From the NCBI RefSeq assembly GCF_000349325.1, contig NC_020504.1:62001-126000 (forward strand): a stretch of DNA of 64,000 bases, in the 5' to 3' direction. This document shows, one piece after another, positions 40,779-51,600 of this stretch (positions are counted from its first letter, which is position 1; the number at the start of each line of letters is the position of its first letter). The translations under genes were made by a program, and so were the position numbers. The stretch is from Streptomyces davaonensis JCM 4913 (GTDB lineage: Bacteria > Actinomycetota > Actinomycetes > Streptomycetales > Streptomycetaceae). The notes under the pieces were generated by a model. The model saw only the letters and a list, made by a program, of their open reading frames with translations. It did no database searches and was not told the origin of the DNA.

Positions 40779-41653
40779 TCACAACCATTCGTTGATTGCG
40801 GCGATGAGGACAGTGGCTTCGTAGCGGACCGCGAGCTTGTCGTACCTCGTGGCCACAGCCCGGTGCCTTTTGAGGCGATTGATGCCGCACTCGACCGCGT
40901 GCCGAGCCTTGTAGTCCTGCGGGTCGAACTTCGGCGGCCTGCCGCCGCGCGAGCCGCGTCTCTTGCGGTTGCGGGCCTGGTCGGCCTTGTCCGGGATGGT
41001 GCAGCGGATCCCGCGACGGCGCAGGTAAGCGCGATTCTTCCGGGAGGCGTATGCCCTGTCGGCGCGCACGCGATCGGGTCGGGTGCGCGGCCTGCCCGGC
41101 CCAAGACGCGGGACACGGACCTTGTTCAGGACCGGCTCGAACTGCGGGGAATCGCCCCGCTGCCCGGCCGTGATCACGATGGACATGGGCTTCTGACCCT
41201 GTTCGACGGCCAGGTGCAACTTGGTGGTCAGACCGCCAAGCGAGCGCCCGAGCCCGTGGTCGTCCGGCTCGATGCAAAAGCCGCCGGGCGGCTCCTTGTG
41301 CAGCTCCCCTTTTTCCTCGCCCCGGCGGCGTGCTGGTGGGCCCGGCACACCGTGGAGTCGACATTGATGTCCCAGGTGATCAGCTCTTTCGCGTCGGCCC
41401 GGGCCTGGAGTTCGGTGAAGATCCGATGCCAGGTGCCGTCCCGCTGCCACCGGCGGAACAGGTCGTACGCCCGGCCCCACGGCCCGTACTCGGCGGGCAG
41501 GTCCCGCCACGGGATCCCGGTGCGGACCCGGAACCGTATGCCGTTGATCAGCTGCCGCCTGGCCCACGTCGGTGGCCGTCCAGACTTCTTTCCCTTTGGC
41601 AACAGCGGCTCCAGCACCGCCCATTGCGCCTCTGTCAGATCTCCACGTGCCAC
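40779..41653 (-). CDS. IS5-family transposase in two overlapping frames (probable programmed frameshift)
   Basis: The first frame starts at ATG 41653 ([20 protein letters not shown]), with the DDE first Asp in [20 protein letters not shown], and runs to 41228. The second frame carries the rest: [39 protein letters not shown] (second Asp) and [19 protein letters not shown] (Glu). The switch lies at the A-run GAGGAAAAAGGGGAG near 41310, where the zero frame reads ARKKG and the other EEKGEL. IS427-type members are known to use ribosomal slippage, so this is more likely regulation than decay. Confidence 0.83.
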
Positions 41654-41698
41654 AAACCAAGATCATCTCACGTTCAAGATCCACTTTCGATACACGCC

Positions 41699-44600
41699 CT
41701 AGTGCGGGGTGAAGAGGTGGCGGCCGTCAGGCAGGAAGACGTGCACACCCCTCGGATCGGCGACGATCTGCGCATGGCCGTGGCCGATGGCTCGCCGTTG
41801 GAACCAGCCCTGGCACAGCTCGCACATGTCCCTGGACACCCCGATCGGCCGGTTCGGCGAGGCCACCGCTGCCTGCCGCTCGGCGTGCGAATCCTCGTAA
41901 CCGCCCTCGACCTGCTTCGGGTCGCGGAAGTGCGGATCCCGTTCGTGGCCGGACTCCACGCCCTCGGCCCGGGACCGGTCCACCGCACCCTGCTTGCCCT
42001 CGTACCCCGCGCTGTCCGCCCAGCCACTCTCGGTAGGTTTGCCGCCCTCCACGTTGGCGACGGTCTTCTGCCCGCGGCCACCGGGCAAGCCACGGAACAC
42101 TCGGCGGGCCTCCTCCATCGCCTCCCGGTATTCGGGCAGGTCGAGCACCGACCGGCCCTTGCCCGGCACCAGCTGCGGGTCGACCATCGCTTCGTCGACT
42201 GCACCCTCCGGTGGCCGGCCCTGCTCGGCCACCTCAGCGCGGGCGTGGACACCTTGCTCGCCGGCGTGCCGGGCTAGCCGGTCCATGAACTCCGCCTCGG
42301 TGCGGGCGCCGACGGCCAGGCCGTAAAGCTCGTCCTCGTTGCGCAGACCGAGCATGGCCAGCCCGTCCTCGCGGCTGAGGCCCTGATCCTCCAGTCTCTG
42401 CAGGAAGTCGTCGGCGAACTGCAGAGCCGCCGCGCGCCGCGCCTCGGGAGGCGCGGACAGTTTGGCCAGGTCTTCCTCGGGCAGGCCCAAGGGTGGGGTC
42501 TCGTCCCCGGCCCGGGGCTGTTCAAGCTGGGCGATCATCGGCTCGAGTCTGCCCTTCGGCACGTTCTCCAGGAGTTGCGTGACGATCTTGTCGTTCAGGT
42601 AGAGCTTGTGCCGGGCCAGGTAACGGCCGAACGCCCGGACCTCCTCCGGGCTGTACTTCTCCAGCAGCCGCGCGACGCGGCGGGCGAGCGGAGCCGACAA
42701 CCGCATCCGGTCCCCCATGAAGGCGCGCACGTCGCCCCGGGTGAAGCCGCTGTCCGCGAGCTTGCGCAGGATGTCGTCGAGCGTCTCGGCCGGCGGGGCG
42801 ACCGCCGCTGGCGCCCTCGGCTCGGCCGGGCCCCGGGCCTCGTCCAGGACCTGCGCGGGTGTCCGGTCTGCGGCGTTCTCCAGGGCCGCCGCGCGCCGCG
42901 CCTCGGGGAGCTTGGCGAACTCGTCGGTGAGATTCCTCAGCGACGGCCCCGAGCCGTCGAAGAGCGCGCCGATCCGGACCTTGGCGCCGTGCAGCCGTTG
43001 CAGCAACCGCACGGCCGCCTCGTCGAGGGTGGCCAGTTCGGCGAGCTTCCCGATGCCGATGAGCTCCGCGAGGAGCGGCTGCTCGGCGTGGCCGAGCACG
43101 CCGAGCAGTTCGGCGGGCGTACGCCGGACGGCCAGTGCGCGCTGGAGCAACGCGTCGACCTGCCGCTCCCCGCCGGTACGAAGCAACCGCTGGAGGGTGC
43201 CGAGTGCCTCGCTGCTCAACTCGGGCCCGTACAGGTCCAGCAGCGACTGGTAGGCGCGGGACTCGTACTCCCGGCCGAGTGCTTTAAGGACGTCGGCGAC
43301 CCTCTGCCGGAACCCCCGGGCGATCGCGGGGCCAGCCTCGTGCCCGACCGTCCGACCCATCGCCGCCTCGACCCCGTCCGCTCCCTTGAGCAGCAGCTCC
43401 GCGATCTCGCGCAGCGGTTTCCCGCTCGCCCGCAGCGCGCGGGCCACCTGCCCGGCGGTCGAGGCCTTCTCCAGTGCGAGACGAACCGGCGGGGCGAGGA
43501 CCGGCACGGCCAGGAATTCGAATGCCAGGGTCATGGCGAAGCCGGTGGTGAAGCGGTCCCAGTACTTCCCCGGGTTGGACCAGCCGTTGCAGTGCGAGTA
43601 GTGCAGCAGGTCGTCCCCGAACTGGTAGGTGACCTCCAGGCCGCCGACGCCGGCCGCGGTCGCCACGCCGCGTAGACCGAAGACGATCCATTTGGTCGCG
43701 ATCTGGCCGACCAGCTCACGGGTGACCAGCTGGCCGGCGACGAACCCGCCGAGCTGTTTGACCGCCCCGGACAGGCCCTTGAAGCCGACCGCGTCCAGCT
43801 CTCCTTTGAGCGCCGCGCCGAGATAGCCCTCCAGTGTCCGGTCCTCGGCGTCGGTGGTGAAGTGGTAGACGACCACCTGCATGCTGACGAAGAAGAAGAG
43901 CTGGCCGATGGTGGCGACGCCCAGCTCAACGATCATCACGCCGCCGAGGACGACCGCCTCGCCCATCAGGAAGACGGTGAGTGCGCTCTCCAGGTGCTGC
44001 ACGTGGTAGGTGGTGAGGTAGGCCTCGAACCCGGCGGGCACATGGACGCGCACGTCCCCGGCCGGCATCCACGGGTTGTCCCCGACCTTCTGCACGGGCT
44101 GGTAGTGCACGTAGATCTCGTCGACACCGCGCTCCTGGCGGCGCTCCAGCCGCAGCACGCGCACAGACTTGAGGAGCGTGACCTTCACCAGGTCCTTCTC
44201 CTCCAGCGGAGGCAGCTCCTTGGCGGCCTCCTGGGTGGCCTTGTGCAGCAGTTCCTCGCGGGTCATCCGCTCGCCAGGCCGGCAGACCATCCGGCCGATC
44301 AGCTCGGACACCTTCCTCCGGGTCGGCTCGCGGAGGCGGTCCAGGATCTCCGGCTTCGGCTGGAGGATGCGCGAGGACTCGGCGTAGTACGGATCCACCA
44401 CCGCCACGACGCCGGCCGTGTCGTCGCTGCTCGTGCCCGCCGCGTGCAGCACCCGGCCCGGATCGCGGTTGATCCAGATCTCCTGGGCGTCCACGTCGTA
44501 GTGGTTCTTTCCGATATCGCGAACGAGAGCCGTGATGTCCCCTGCCACCGTCGAGATCCGCGGATCCCCGTCCGCCAGCGCGACGACCTCCCGCTTCAGA

Positions 44601-46084
44601 TACGTGTCGTTCGACGGCAAGCCACGGATCGCGCGTACGAAAGCGTCGAGCCTGCCGCGCCGGTCCATCTCGTCGAGCAGAAGCCCGAACAGCGCCGGGT
44701 TGCCTACCTTGGTGGTCCACCGGGCGAGGAAGCCACGGAGCGCGTCGTCCCGGTCGGCGCTCCAGAAGCCGTTCTCTGTCTGCAGGATGCGCTCCGCCTC
44801 GGCTGCTTCCGCGGAGATGAAAGCCTGGTTCGCCGTGCGCAGTGCCTGTTTGCCCAGGCCCGCGACCAGCGGGGTGAGGTTCGCGCCCGCGCTGCCCGGC
44901 TGCCAAAAGCCGCCCGCCGGCGCTCCGACCGAGTCGGCCGGTGCGGCCAGGAACGGCCCGAGGGTCGGTCCGAGCCCGGCGGTCGCGGACTGCGTGAGCG
45001 GTACGACGGCGCCGAGCCGGCCGCCGCCGAACTGCTCGCGCCGGTACTGCTCGAACAGGGCGGCCAGGGCCCGCTCGTGGATTCGGCGCCGGACTGTGAA
45101 TGGGGTGACGATCACGGTGACGGGCACGTCCGGCACGTCCCGCACGGCGGCGGGCAGGTCCAGCCCGGCCTCGGCGGCGAAGTCAGCTGGAGTGCCCAGC
45201 ACGGCCGCCTCGCGCAGCGGCACGTCGACGGTCCGGAGCTGCCCCCGCTCGACGACCTCATCGAGGACGATATTGGGCAGCGGCAGGAAGACCGAGAGCG
45301 TCCACGCGCCGGGCCGCAGGATCTCCTGCTGCTCTCCTTCCGCGGGCCCGGGCCGGTTCTCGATGAAGCCGCGTCGGCTGAAGTCCGGGATTCGGGTGGC
45401 GACCTTGTGATCGGCCTCGGCGACCATCGCGCGCAGCCCCTCCCACCCGTGCACCGACCAGATGTATTCGTCGGGCCGCCGGGCCGCGGCGAACCGGCCG
45501 AGGACCTCCCGGCTGTGGGCGGTGACCTCGCGTTCGGCCAGCACCTCGGTCACCCACGCGGTCGCCGGCATCGGCTGATCGAGGAGCGGGAAGTAGAGCT
45601 CCAGCGGGTCGGCCGGGTCAGGCCAGCCGCCGTCCAGGCCCGTGGTGTGCTTCCGGATTTCGAAGAACTGGCGGGGAGTGAGCGGGAATTCCACCGTGAT
45701 CCGGATGCACCACGTCTCCGTCGGCGCCGCCCGCCCCGCCGGGCGATGGCTCGCGCTGGTAGCGGCTGGCGCCGACGCGGCGGCCGGCGCCAGCGGCAGC
45801 GACTGCGCCCGGGCGGCTTGCTCGATCGCCCGGCTCAGTCGGCCGAGGAGCGTGGCCTGTTGGTCCGGGGTGAGCTCGCCCCGGACCAGCTCCGGCGGTT
45901 GCAGAGCCACGGCGGACACGGGCAGCGTCTGCCGGACGCGGTCGAAGGCCCGGCCCAAGGCGCGCGCCACGGCATTTTCCAGCCCTTCGGCCGTCAGCAG
46001 CTCGCTCGTGCCGCCGCAGCGCAGCCGGAGAGGGAACGTCAGCGCGCGGACCGTGGCTGGTCTGCTCGTGCCGTTGTCGCTCAC
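41699..46084 (-). CDS. Large putative injection-system cargo toxin with C-terminal deaminase-like domain
   Basis: 1461 aa from GTG 46084, preceded by CAGGAGGCGGA; an upstream ATG at 46117 is possible. N-terminal third is soluble. The middle holds hydrophobic helices ([20 protein letters not shown], then [17 protein letters not shown]) and a membrane-active-looking [19 protein letters not shown] region, then long amphipathic helices. The last 65 residues contain His1400-Ala-Glu1402 ([10 protein letters not shown]) and Cys1421-x2-Cys1424 ([11 protein letters not shown]), the zinc and proton-shuttle pattern of toxin-type nucleic-acid deaminases. It is the last gene of the contractile injection operon, where cargo is often encoded. 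The stop codon lies at the border of the IS5-type element, so any immunity gene may have been displaced. Confidence 0.75.
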   Translation of the reverse strand: MSDNGTSRPATVRALTFPLRLRCGGTSELLTAEGLENAVARALGRAFDRVRQTLPVSAVALQPPELVRGELTPDQQATLLGRLSRAIEQAARAQSLPLAPAAASAPAATSASHRPAGRAAPTETWCIRITVEFPLTPRQFFEIRKHTTGLDGGWPDPADPLELYFPLLDQPMPATAWVTEVLAEREVTAHSREVLGRFAAARRPDEYIWSVHGWEGLRAMVAEADHKVATRIPDFSRRGFIENRPGPAEGEQQEILRPGAWTLSVFLPLPNIVLDEVVERGQLRTVDVPLREAAVLGTPADFAAEAGLDLPAAVRDVPDVPVTVIVTPFTVRRRIHERALAALFEQYRREQFGGGRLGAVVPLTQSATAGLGPTLGPFLAAPADSVGAPAGGFWQPGSAGANLTPLVAGLGKQALRTANQAFISAEAAEAERILQTENGFWSADRDDALRGFLARWTTKVGNPALFGLLLDEMDRRGRLDAFVRAIRGLPSNDTYLKREVVALADGDPRISTVAGDITALVRDIGKNHYDVDAQEIWINRDPGRVLHAAGTSSDDTAGVVAVVDPYYAESSRILQPKPEILDRLREPTRRKVSELIGRMVCRPGERMTREELLHKATQEAAKELPPLEEKDLVKVTLLKSVRVLRLERRQERGVDEIYVHYQPVQKVGDNPWMPAGDVRVHVPAGFEAYLTTYHVQHLESALTVFLMGEAVVLGGVMIVELGVATIGQLFFFVSMQVVVYHFTTDAEDRTLEGYLGAALKGELDAVGFKGLSGAVKQLGGFVAGQLVTRELVGQIATKWIVFGLRGVATAAGVGGLEVTYQFGDDLLHYSHCNGWSNPGKYWDRFTTGFAMTLAFEFLAVPVLAPPVRLALEKASTAGQVARALRASGKPLREIAELLLKGADGVEAAMGRTVGHEAGPAIARGFRQRVADVLKALGREYESRAYQSLLDLYGPELSSEALGTLQRLLRTGGERQVDALLQRALAVRRTPAELLGVLGHAEQPLLAELIGIGKLAELATLDEAAVRLLQRLHGAKVRIGALFDGSGPSLRNLTDEFAKLPEARRAAALENAADRTPAQVLDEARGPAEPRAPAAVAPPAETLDDILRKLADSGFTRGDVRAFMGDRMRLSAPLARRVARLLEKYSPEEVRAFGRYLARHKLYLNDKIVTQLLENVPKGRLEPMIAQLEQPRAGDETPPLGLPEEDLAKLSAPPEARRAAALQFADDFLQRLEDQGLSREDGLAMLGLRNEDELYGLAVGARTEAEFMDRLARHAGEQGVHARAEVAEQGRPPEGAVDEAMVDPQLVPGKGRSVLDLPEYREAMEEARRVFRGLPGGRGQKTVANVEGGKPTESGWADSAGYEGKQGAVDRSRAEGVESGHERDPHFRDPKQVEGGYEDSHAERQAAVASPNRPIGVSRDMCELCQGWFQRRAIGHGHAQIVADPRGVHVFLPDGRHLFTPH

Positions 46085-46097
46085 GCTCCGCCTCCTG

Positions 46098-46661
46098 TCA
46101 GGCCGCGAACGGATCACCCCAGCGGCTCAGTTCGGGCCGGGACGGGTCACGGCGCGGGCAGCGCTCGGTGACCAGGCGGGCCTTGCGGGAGGCCACGCAT
46201 CCGCAGGCGCCGCAGACCCGGTCGTCGCTCGCCGTGGCCATGATTACCTTGTAGACCCACTTGACCGGCGGCTCGGTCAGCTCGGGGCAGCCCGCGCAGG
46301 CCGCCGTCCGCCGCTCGTACGTCTCCGGGTCCACGGTGCGGAATCCGGCCGTAGCCCAGCGGTTGAGCGCCTTGCCCGCCTCGATCACCAGCCCGGGGGT
46401 CGAGCGGTTCGCCGTCGCCGCGGTCGGAGTGAGGTCCTCGGGCAACTCGTAGGCGCGGTTGTCCGGGTGGTTGACCAGCTCCTGCAGGCGCGGCAGGTTT
46501 CCCCGAAAGGCCAGCAGGACGAGGCAATAGCGGTCCTCCACCATCGCTCGGCGCAGTGCTGGTGCCGGGAGTGGGCCGGGCAGCCCAATGTATTCGGCCG
46601 CCGCTGCCCGGGCCTCCTCCCACTCCAGGCCGTCCAGCTTCTCCTCGAGTTCGGTCAGCAT
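46098..46661 (-). CDS. Cys-rich, probably zinc-binding protein of the injection operon
   Basis: 187 aa from ATG 46661. N-terminal helices (ELEEKLDGLEWEEARAAAAE, then ALRRAMVEDRYCLVLLAFRG) and a C-terminal cluster of cysteines: CAGCPELTEPPVKW, CGACGCVASRKARLVTERCP. The two CxxC pairs suggest one or two zinc knuckles. No recognised family. It lies 4 bp after the Hint-protein stop and 13 bp before the toxin start, so it may be a chaperone, adaptor or loading factor for the large cargo. That is inference from position only. Confidence 0.6.
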   Translation of the reverse strand: MLTELEEKLDGLEWEEARAAAAEYIGLPGPLPAPALRRAMVEDRYCLVLLAFRGNLPRLQELVNHPDNRAYELPEDLTPTAATANRSTPGLVIEAGKALNRWATAGFRTVDPETYERRTAACAGCPELTEPPVKWVYKVIMATASDDRVCGACGCVASRKARLVTERCPRRDPSRPELSRWGDPFAA

Positions 46662-46665
46662 GGCG

Positions 46666-48102
46666 TCAGCTCCCCTGCGGGGAGGCGTCGTCCCGCTCGT
46701 CGTCCGGCTTTTCGGGCAAGGCACATTCCGGCACTGGCTGCATGCCCATGGCGGCGACGTATGCCTTCATCCGGCAGTCCAGCGATGGGCGGTTGCAACG
46801 GTCCTCTCTGAATTCGCGGGCGGCGGTCTCGTCCACGTACCCGAAGATGCTCTTGATCTCCTCGACGGCCCGCTCGCACATCATCGGGAAGAGTGAGGGC
46901 GGCCAGAGCCGCCGCAGGTCGTTGATGGCCGTGTGGTCGGCCTCGCCCACGCATTCGGCGCCCTCGTGGTAGGCCAGGACGTGGGTGAGCACCAGTGCGA
47001 GACCGGCCTCGGTGAGCGACTTGATCCGCAGCAGGCCGCCGGTGACGACCACGAACTTCTGGCGGAGCTGGACCCACGCGTAAGCGCCCGGCAGGCTGTT
47101 GTTCCAGTCGATCAGCATAACCACGTCGTCGTAATGCGGCCGGGCGAGGTCGAGCATCTTCTGCGCCACGGTGATGCGGAACGTGTTGTTCGAGGCGAAC
47201 AGCGGGGCTGTGGCGCGGATCTGCTCAGCCTGCTCGGGGTGGAGGAAGCCCTTCGCCTCGGGCGGGATCGTGACCAGCGGCCGGGGCGGCTCCAAGGCGG
47301 ACGGGTCGAGCCGGATGCCGGCCGCCTCTACCTCATCGAGGAACTCCTTGGTCGGTCGGTTCCGGGTCAGGTACTCCTCCGTGCCCGCGACCGGGATGTC
47401 CTCCCGCAGTACGTTCTCGTCGATGAGGTCGGTGCTTCGGAGGTCGCCGCGGCTGTGCACACGCTGCACCGAGAGGTCGGCGGTGACCACGCCGTACGTG
47501 TTGAGCAGATGGCCGTCGAGGTTCACGCCGTCGAACGGGCCCATCTCGATGGAGTGCACGCCGACCGCCAGGGTCTTGGTGACCGGGCCGATGATCTCGG
47601 CCTCACCACCGTCGGCGCGGCGTAGCCGGTCGCCTGGCACGAGCACCTCGGCCGACTTGAGCAAGCCGGTGGTCATCAGGAACAGGGTGTCGTCGGTCAC
47701 CTGCAGGACGCGCACGTCGTCCCGGTCGAAGCGGTAGATGACGTTCAGGACCGGGTAGGCTGGCTGGGGTGTCTGCATGCCAGAGGCGAAGGCGACCTGC
47801 GCGGGCTGCCACACCAGGCCCTTGCCGGCGGCGAGGACGGTATCGCCGGTCCGGATGTCCTGCACCTTCAGGAAGACGCCGGGCTGCGCCTCGATCGGCG
47901 TGTCCTGGCCGTAACAGCTACAGCAGCACGAGCACCAGGTGCCGTTGACAAACAGGACCCACGCGTCGTCCGGCCGATAACCGTTTGCTGAACAATGGTG
48001 GTCCAGGCTCTGCTGGGCCTGTGCGCAGAGGTCGTCCCCGCACCAGACGTTCCCTGGTGGCGGGGCGCTTTGGACGTTCTCGATGCATTTCTGCGACGGC
48101 AT
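46666..48102 (-). CDS. Hint-domain protein in the injection operon
   Basis: 478 aa from ATG 48102 (ribosome site GAAAGGA). A Cys-rich lead (TWCSCCCSC) precedes a Hint fold: block A starts at Cys63 (CYGQDTPIEA, VQDIRTGDTVLA), block B is VLQVTDDTLFLMTTGLLKSA with Thr replacing the usual His of TxxH, and block F-like VHSIEMGPFDGVNLDGHLLN. Hint domains self-cleave and are used to release toxin parts. The C-terminal half has LTHVLAYHEGAECVGEADHT, resembling a metallopeptidase zinc site but without the HExxH Glu. It may process or release the downstream toxin. The degenerate block B leaves activity in doubt. Confidence 0.7.
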   Translation of the reverse strand: MPSQKCIENVQSAPPPGNVWCGDDLCAQAQQSLDHHCSANGYRPDDAWVLFVNGTWCSCCCSCYGQDTPIEAQPGVFLKVQDIRTGDTVLAAGKGLVWQPAQVAFASGMQTPQPAYPVLNVIYRFDRDDVRVLQVTDDTLFLMTTGLLKSAEVLVPGDRLRRADGGEAEIIGPVTKTLAVGVHSIEMGPFDGVNLDGHLLNTYGVVTADLSVQRVHSRGDLRSTDLIDENVLREDIPVAGTEEYLTRNRPTKEFLDEVEAAGIRLDPSALEPPRPLVTIPPEAKGFLHPEQAEQIRATAPLFASNNTFRITVAQKMLDLARPHYDDVVMLIDWNNSLPGAYAWVQLRQKFVVVTGGLLRIKSLTEAGLALVLTHVLAYHEGAECVGEADHTAINDLRRLWPPSLFPMMCERAVEEIKSIFGYVDETAAREFREDRCNRPSLDCRMKAYVAAMGMQPVPECALPEKPDDERDDASPQGS

Positions 48103-48133
48103 TGACGTGTCCTTTCCTCGGGTGGTGGCGGTG

Positions 48134-48616
48134 TCAGTCCTGCAGTTCGAGCCGCATGACACGGACCGAGACCGTGACGGCGATGGGCCTTTGGTGCCGG
48201 AGGCGGAGCATGCGTGCGATCATCGGCGTGCCCCCTCCGGTGTCCGCCGCGAAGGCGATTTCCTCCCAGGTGACCTGTGCATTCAGGAAGTTCGCGCCGG
48301 GGCGGACGCTGACGAAGTGGAAGGCGTGGCTGGTCAGCGGCAGCAGATCGCCGAGCTGGACATCGAACACACCGCCGGTGGACGCCGCGGAGTTGAAGGC
48401 CGGGATCGTGACCGTCGTGTCGATCAGCGTCCCGGCCGTCGGCCGCTGTTGGAGCGCGCCGTCGACCTGGGTGACCACCTCGGACAGCTTGCCGAGGTCC
48501 TCCTCGAGGGCCCGGAACCGCGCGTTGAACCCGTTCGGGCCACCCGCCTGCACCCGATCCCGGTTGTCCACGTAGTCGGTGTGACGGAACGTCGGGGTGA
48601 ACGAGAGGCTAGCCAT
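48134..48616 (-). CDS. Hypothetical baseplate-associated protein, 160 aa
   Basis: Begins MASLSFTPTFRHTDYVDNRD, has a coiled-coil-like helix (FNARFRALEEDLGKLSEVVT) and then beta strands (LIDTTVTIPAFNSA, FDVQLGDLLPLTSHAFHFVS). The start overlaps the stop of the large baseplate protein by 8 bp. A short helix followed by a beta domain is typical of trimeric fibre or collar proteins. In contractile systems this slot after gp7/Afp12-type proteins often encodes a fibre or tip adaptor. The family is not recognised. Confidence 0.6.
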   Translation of the reverse strand: MASLSFTPTFRHTDYVDNRDRVQAGGPNGFNARFRALEEDLGKLSEVVTQVDGALQQRPTAGTLIDTTVTIPAFNSAASTGGVFDVQLGDLLPLTSHAFHFVSVRPGANFLNAQVTWEEIAFAADTGGGTPMIARMLRLRHQRPIAVTVSVRVMRLELQD

Positions 48617-51600
48617 TCTCGAGCTCCTTTCGGAGGTGTTCCGGACGCAGCCGCGCTGTGGAGCGGTGCTTGCGGAACTTGGGATACGTGTAGTCGGGGT
48701 CGAGCGACGGCTGGTCGGCCAGCTCGACCACGGCCGGGTGGATGTCGCGAGTCAGCACCTCGACGCCGAGCGGGTGCAGGGCATGCACAACGTTCATGAT
48801 CAGGTCGTATTGGTCGCGGGTGATCGTGGCGCCGGCTGGCACGGCGCTGGTCAGCCGCACCCGCATCGCGTATGGGCCGGTCGCCCCCGCTTCCCGGAAC
48901 GCCGCCTGCACCCAGACCTGGCCGGCCTGTCGGCCGGTCAGCTGGAGAGCGGCCAGCGCCGGGCTCACCACGTCCGCGCGCCCGGCCGTGGGTGCCAGCG
49001 GCCCGGTGGACCAGTGCAGGCGGGTGGCCGCCGAGACCGCCGAAGGGCCGGGCACCACTTGGAGGGTGATGCTCCTGCCCTCCTCGACCAGGTCGGGCCC
49101 ACGGACCACGATCAGGTCCTCGGCGCGATGCAGCACCTTGACGTCGGCGCCGTCCACGGCGACCCAGCTGAATCCCGCAGCGTGCGCGAGCGCCGCGAGC
49201 CGGCCGGCGGTCAAGCTGGAGTGCCGCATGGTCAGGGCCCGCCCCTGTGAGGCGAGCGTCGGCGCGCTGCCGGCTGGCACCGGAACAAAACCGGAGCGCA
49301 GGGTGAGCGTGCCGGTGAGGCCGGTCAGCAGCGTGCGCAGCCGGTCGGCCGTGCCGGGCTGGATCCGGCCCGCGTTCGGGGTGGTGAGGGTGATCGAGGG
49401 GGCGGTGAACGTTTCGAGGAAGGCCGGGTCGAACCGCTCGGCGGGCGCGCCCGCCACCTCGGGGCCCGCACCCAGGGTGCCGTCGGCGGCGATCGACGAG
49501 TCCGCAGCGAGGGTCGTCGGCAGCACGCGCACCGCGGCCGAGGCCGTGGCGGCGAACCCCTCGTGGACCACCTCGATCGTGACCACGGCCAAACCTGGGA
49601 ACACGCCGTCCACGGTGGCCTGTCCCGCAGTGGCGGCCGGGGTGACCCGCACCCCGCCAGCGGCCACCGACCAGCGCACCTCGGCCGGACCGGGCGGCAC
49701 CGGCGAGGCGGCCACGGTGATGGTCGCGCCGACGCCGACGGTGATGTCGTCGTCTGGTGTGGTACCCGGCAGGCCGAGGACGATCGGCGAGCCCGGGGCA
49801 CAGGAGGCGTAGACACCGGTCGCGTCCGGCAGGGTCCGCACCAGCGGAAAGCCCGCCCGATGGGCTAGCGCGGCGAGCTCGGACACGGCAATCGTGCTGT
49901 GCCGCAGGACGACGGCGCGGCCGGCCGCGCGGGCGTCCTGGGCGTCGGGGGTCCAGGCGCTCGCGATGCGCAGGCGGCCTGCGGCCGTGGCGGCGGCGAT
50001 CGTGCGCAGCCGGTCGACCATCCGGGCCAGTGGTGGCTGCATGAGATGCGGGTCGCCGGAGGGCGCGGGCCCGTAGTCGACGTCGCCCACGTCGTGTCGC
50101 AGCAGCAGCACCGGGTCGATGGTGAGGTCATCTGCGTCGCCGTACAGCTCCTCCTCCGACGTCACCCCGCGGCGGCCGGTCGCGTCTATGCTCTCGCCCG
50201 GGGGGAGCGCCACCGGCACCACCCGGACGACCGTGTGGCCGCGGTCGGCCGGGGAGTCGGTGTCGTCGACGACGAGAGGGTTCGCGACGTCACCGATCGT
50301 GCCGACGGCGTCGTTGAGTACGGTCGTGAGTGCGGCAGGAGTGGGCAGCGTCCAGCGCCGGAAGAGGCCCAGCCGGCGGCGGTAGTGCTCGTCGTCCTCG
50401 CCGAGCACGGGGGCGAAGGTCCGGCGGGCCACCCGGCTGATCCGCACCTCGTCGATCGTGGCGCGCAGCGCCGTGCCCGCCCCAGGGCCGATCACGACCG
50501 GATGCGCGGCGGTGAGGGGGCCGAGCGCACCGGCGGGCCGCAGATCGGCCCGCTCACCGTCCACCCAGAGCGCGACCGAGCCCTCGGCCCTGTCGACGAC
50601 GAGGGCGACGTGCGTGAACCGGTCCGTCCGCAGCGATCGGCCGCTGTGCAGCACGTGTTCGAGTGTGCCGTCGGAGACGGTGGCGCGCACGGTTCGGGGC
50701 AGCCCGCGGCCGAACGCGCCCAGCTCGAGCGACCAGCCGGCGCCCGTCGCGCCGCGCCGGGCCAGGATCCGGGCGTCAGGGCCGTCCGCATCCGGTTTGA
50801 CGAAGCACTCGGCGGTCAGCCCGGAGTTCGTGGGAACGCCGAAGGCGGTGTCCGAGGCGACCGTCACGGCGCCGGGACCGGTGAACGCGGCGGCGGTGCC
50901 GTACCGCCCGAGGGCGCCCAGCGTGACGCTGCCCGAGAGCGTCCCGTGGTGTGCGGAGTGGCCGGGGAAGCGGCCCGTGAAGTCTTCCACGGCGATCGGT
51001 GCGCCGGGTTTGTCGTCCAAGTGGTAGAGCGCGACGGTGTCCTCGTCCACCGAGTAGGCCAGCGGCGGGAAGCGCGGGACGGCCAGATCGGCGCCGATCA
51101 GGTCAAGACTCACGCCGAGCGCGGTGGCGAGCTGCCGCTGGGTGGCTGTGCGGGCGATCTGGCGGCGCAGCAGGTCCCGCTCGGCGCCGAGCACCCAGAT
51201 CAGGCGGGCGGTGTGGCCGAGCAGGGCGGTGACCGCCCACTGGTCCGCCACCACGCCGGGCGCGGCGGCGAAGCCCGGCCCGACGCGGTGGGTCACGGTC
51301 AGCCGAGTGAGCCGCGCGGCGTCGGTGGCGCCGGACGGCAGGAGCAGCGGCAGCGACTCGCCGGCCAGAGTGCCGGCCGGGAGAATCACCTCCGCGGTGG
51401 CCGCGCCGCCCAGGGCAGGGTCCGCCACCCGTACGGTCACCTGGGTGTCGCGGTCGAGATCCCGCAGGGTCCGCACTACGTACGACGGGATGGGCGTGGC
51501 GCCGAAGCGAGCAACGTGATCGCGGAAGTCGTAGCGGCTCACGTCGGCCGACCCCGGTGCGCCCGCGGCCGGTGTCAGCGCCAGGTGCAGTACGTCGCCG

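Larger units (their letters stand above)
39962..41698 (-). mobile_element. IS5-type element carrying a passenger hydrolase gene
   Basis: Ends GGGGGTGTATCGGAAGTGGATC (39962, written here as one 22-nt arm split GGGGGTGTATC and GGAAGTGGATC) and, on the complement, GGGCGTGTATCGAAAGTGG ending 41698. A TA duplication (CTA before, TA after) is the normal target of this group. The 1.74-kb span is about twice a normal single-gene element because a hydrolase gene lies between the left end and the transposase. The insertion trims a SARP gene on one side and abuts the stop codon of the 1461-aa toxin-like gene on the other. Confidence 0.75.
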
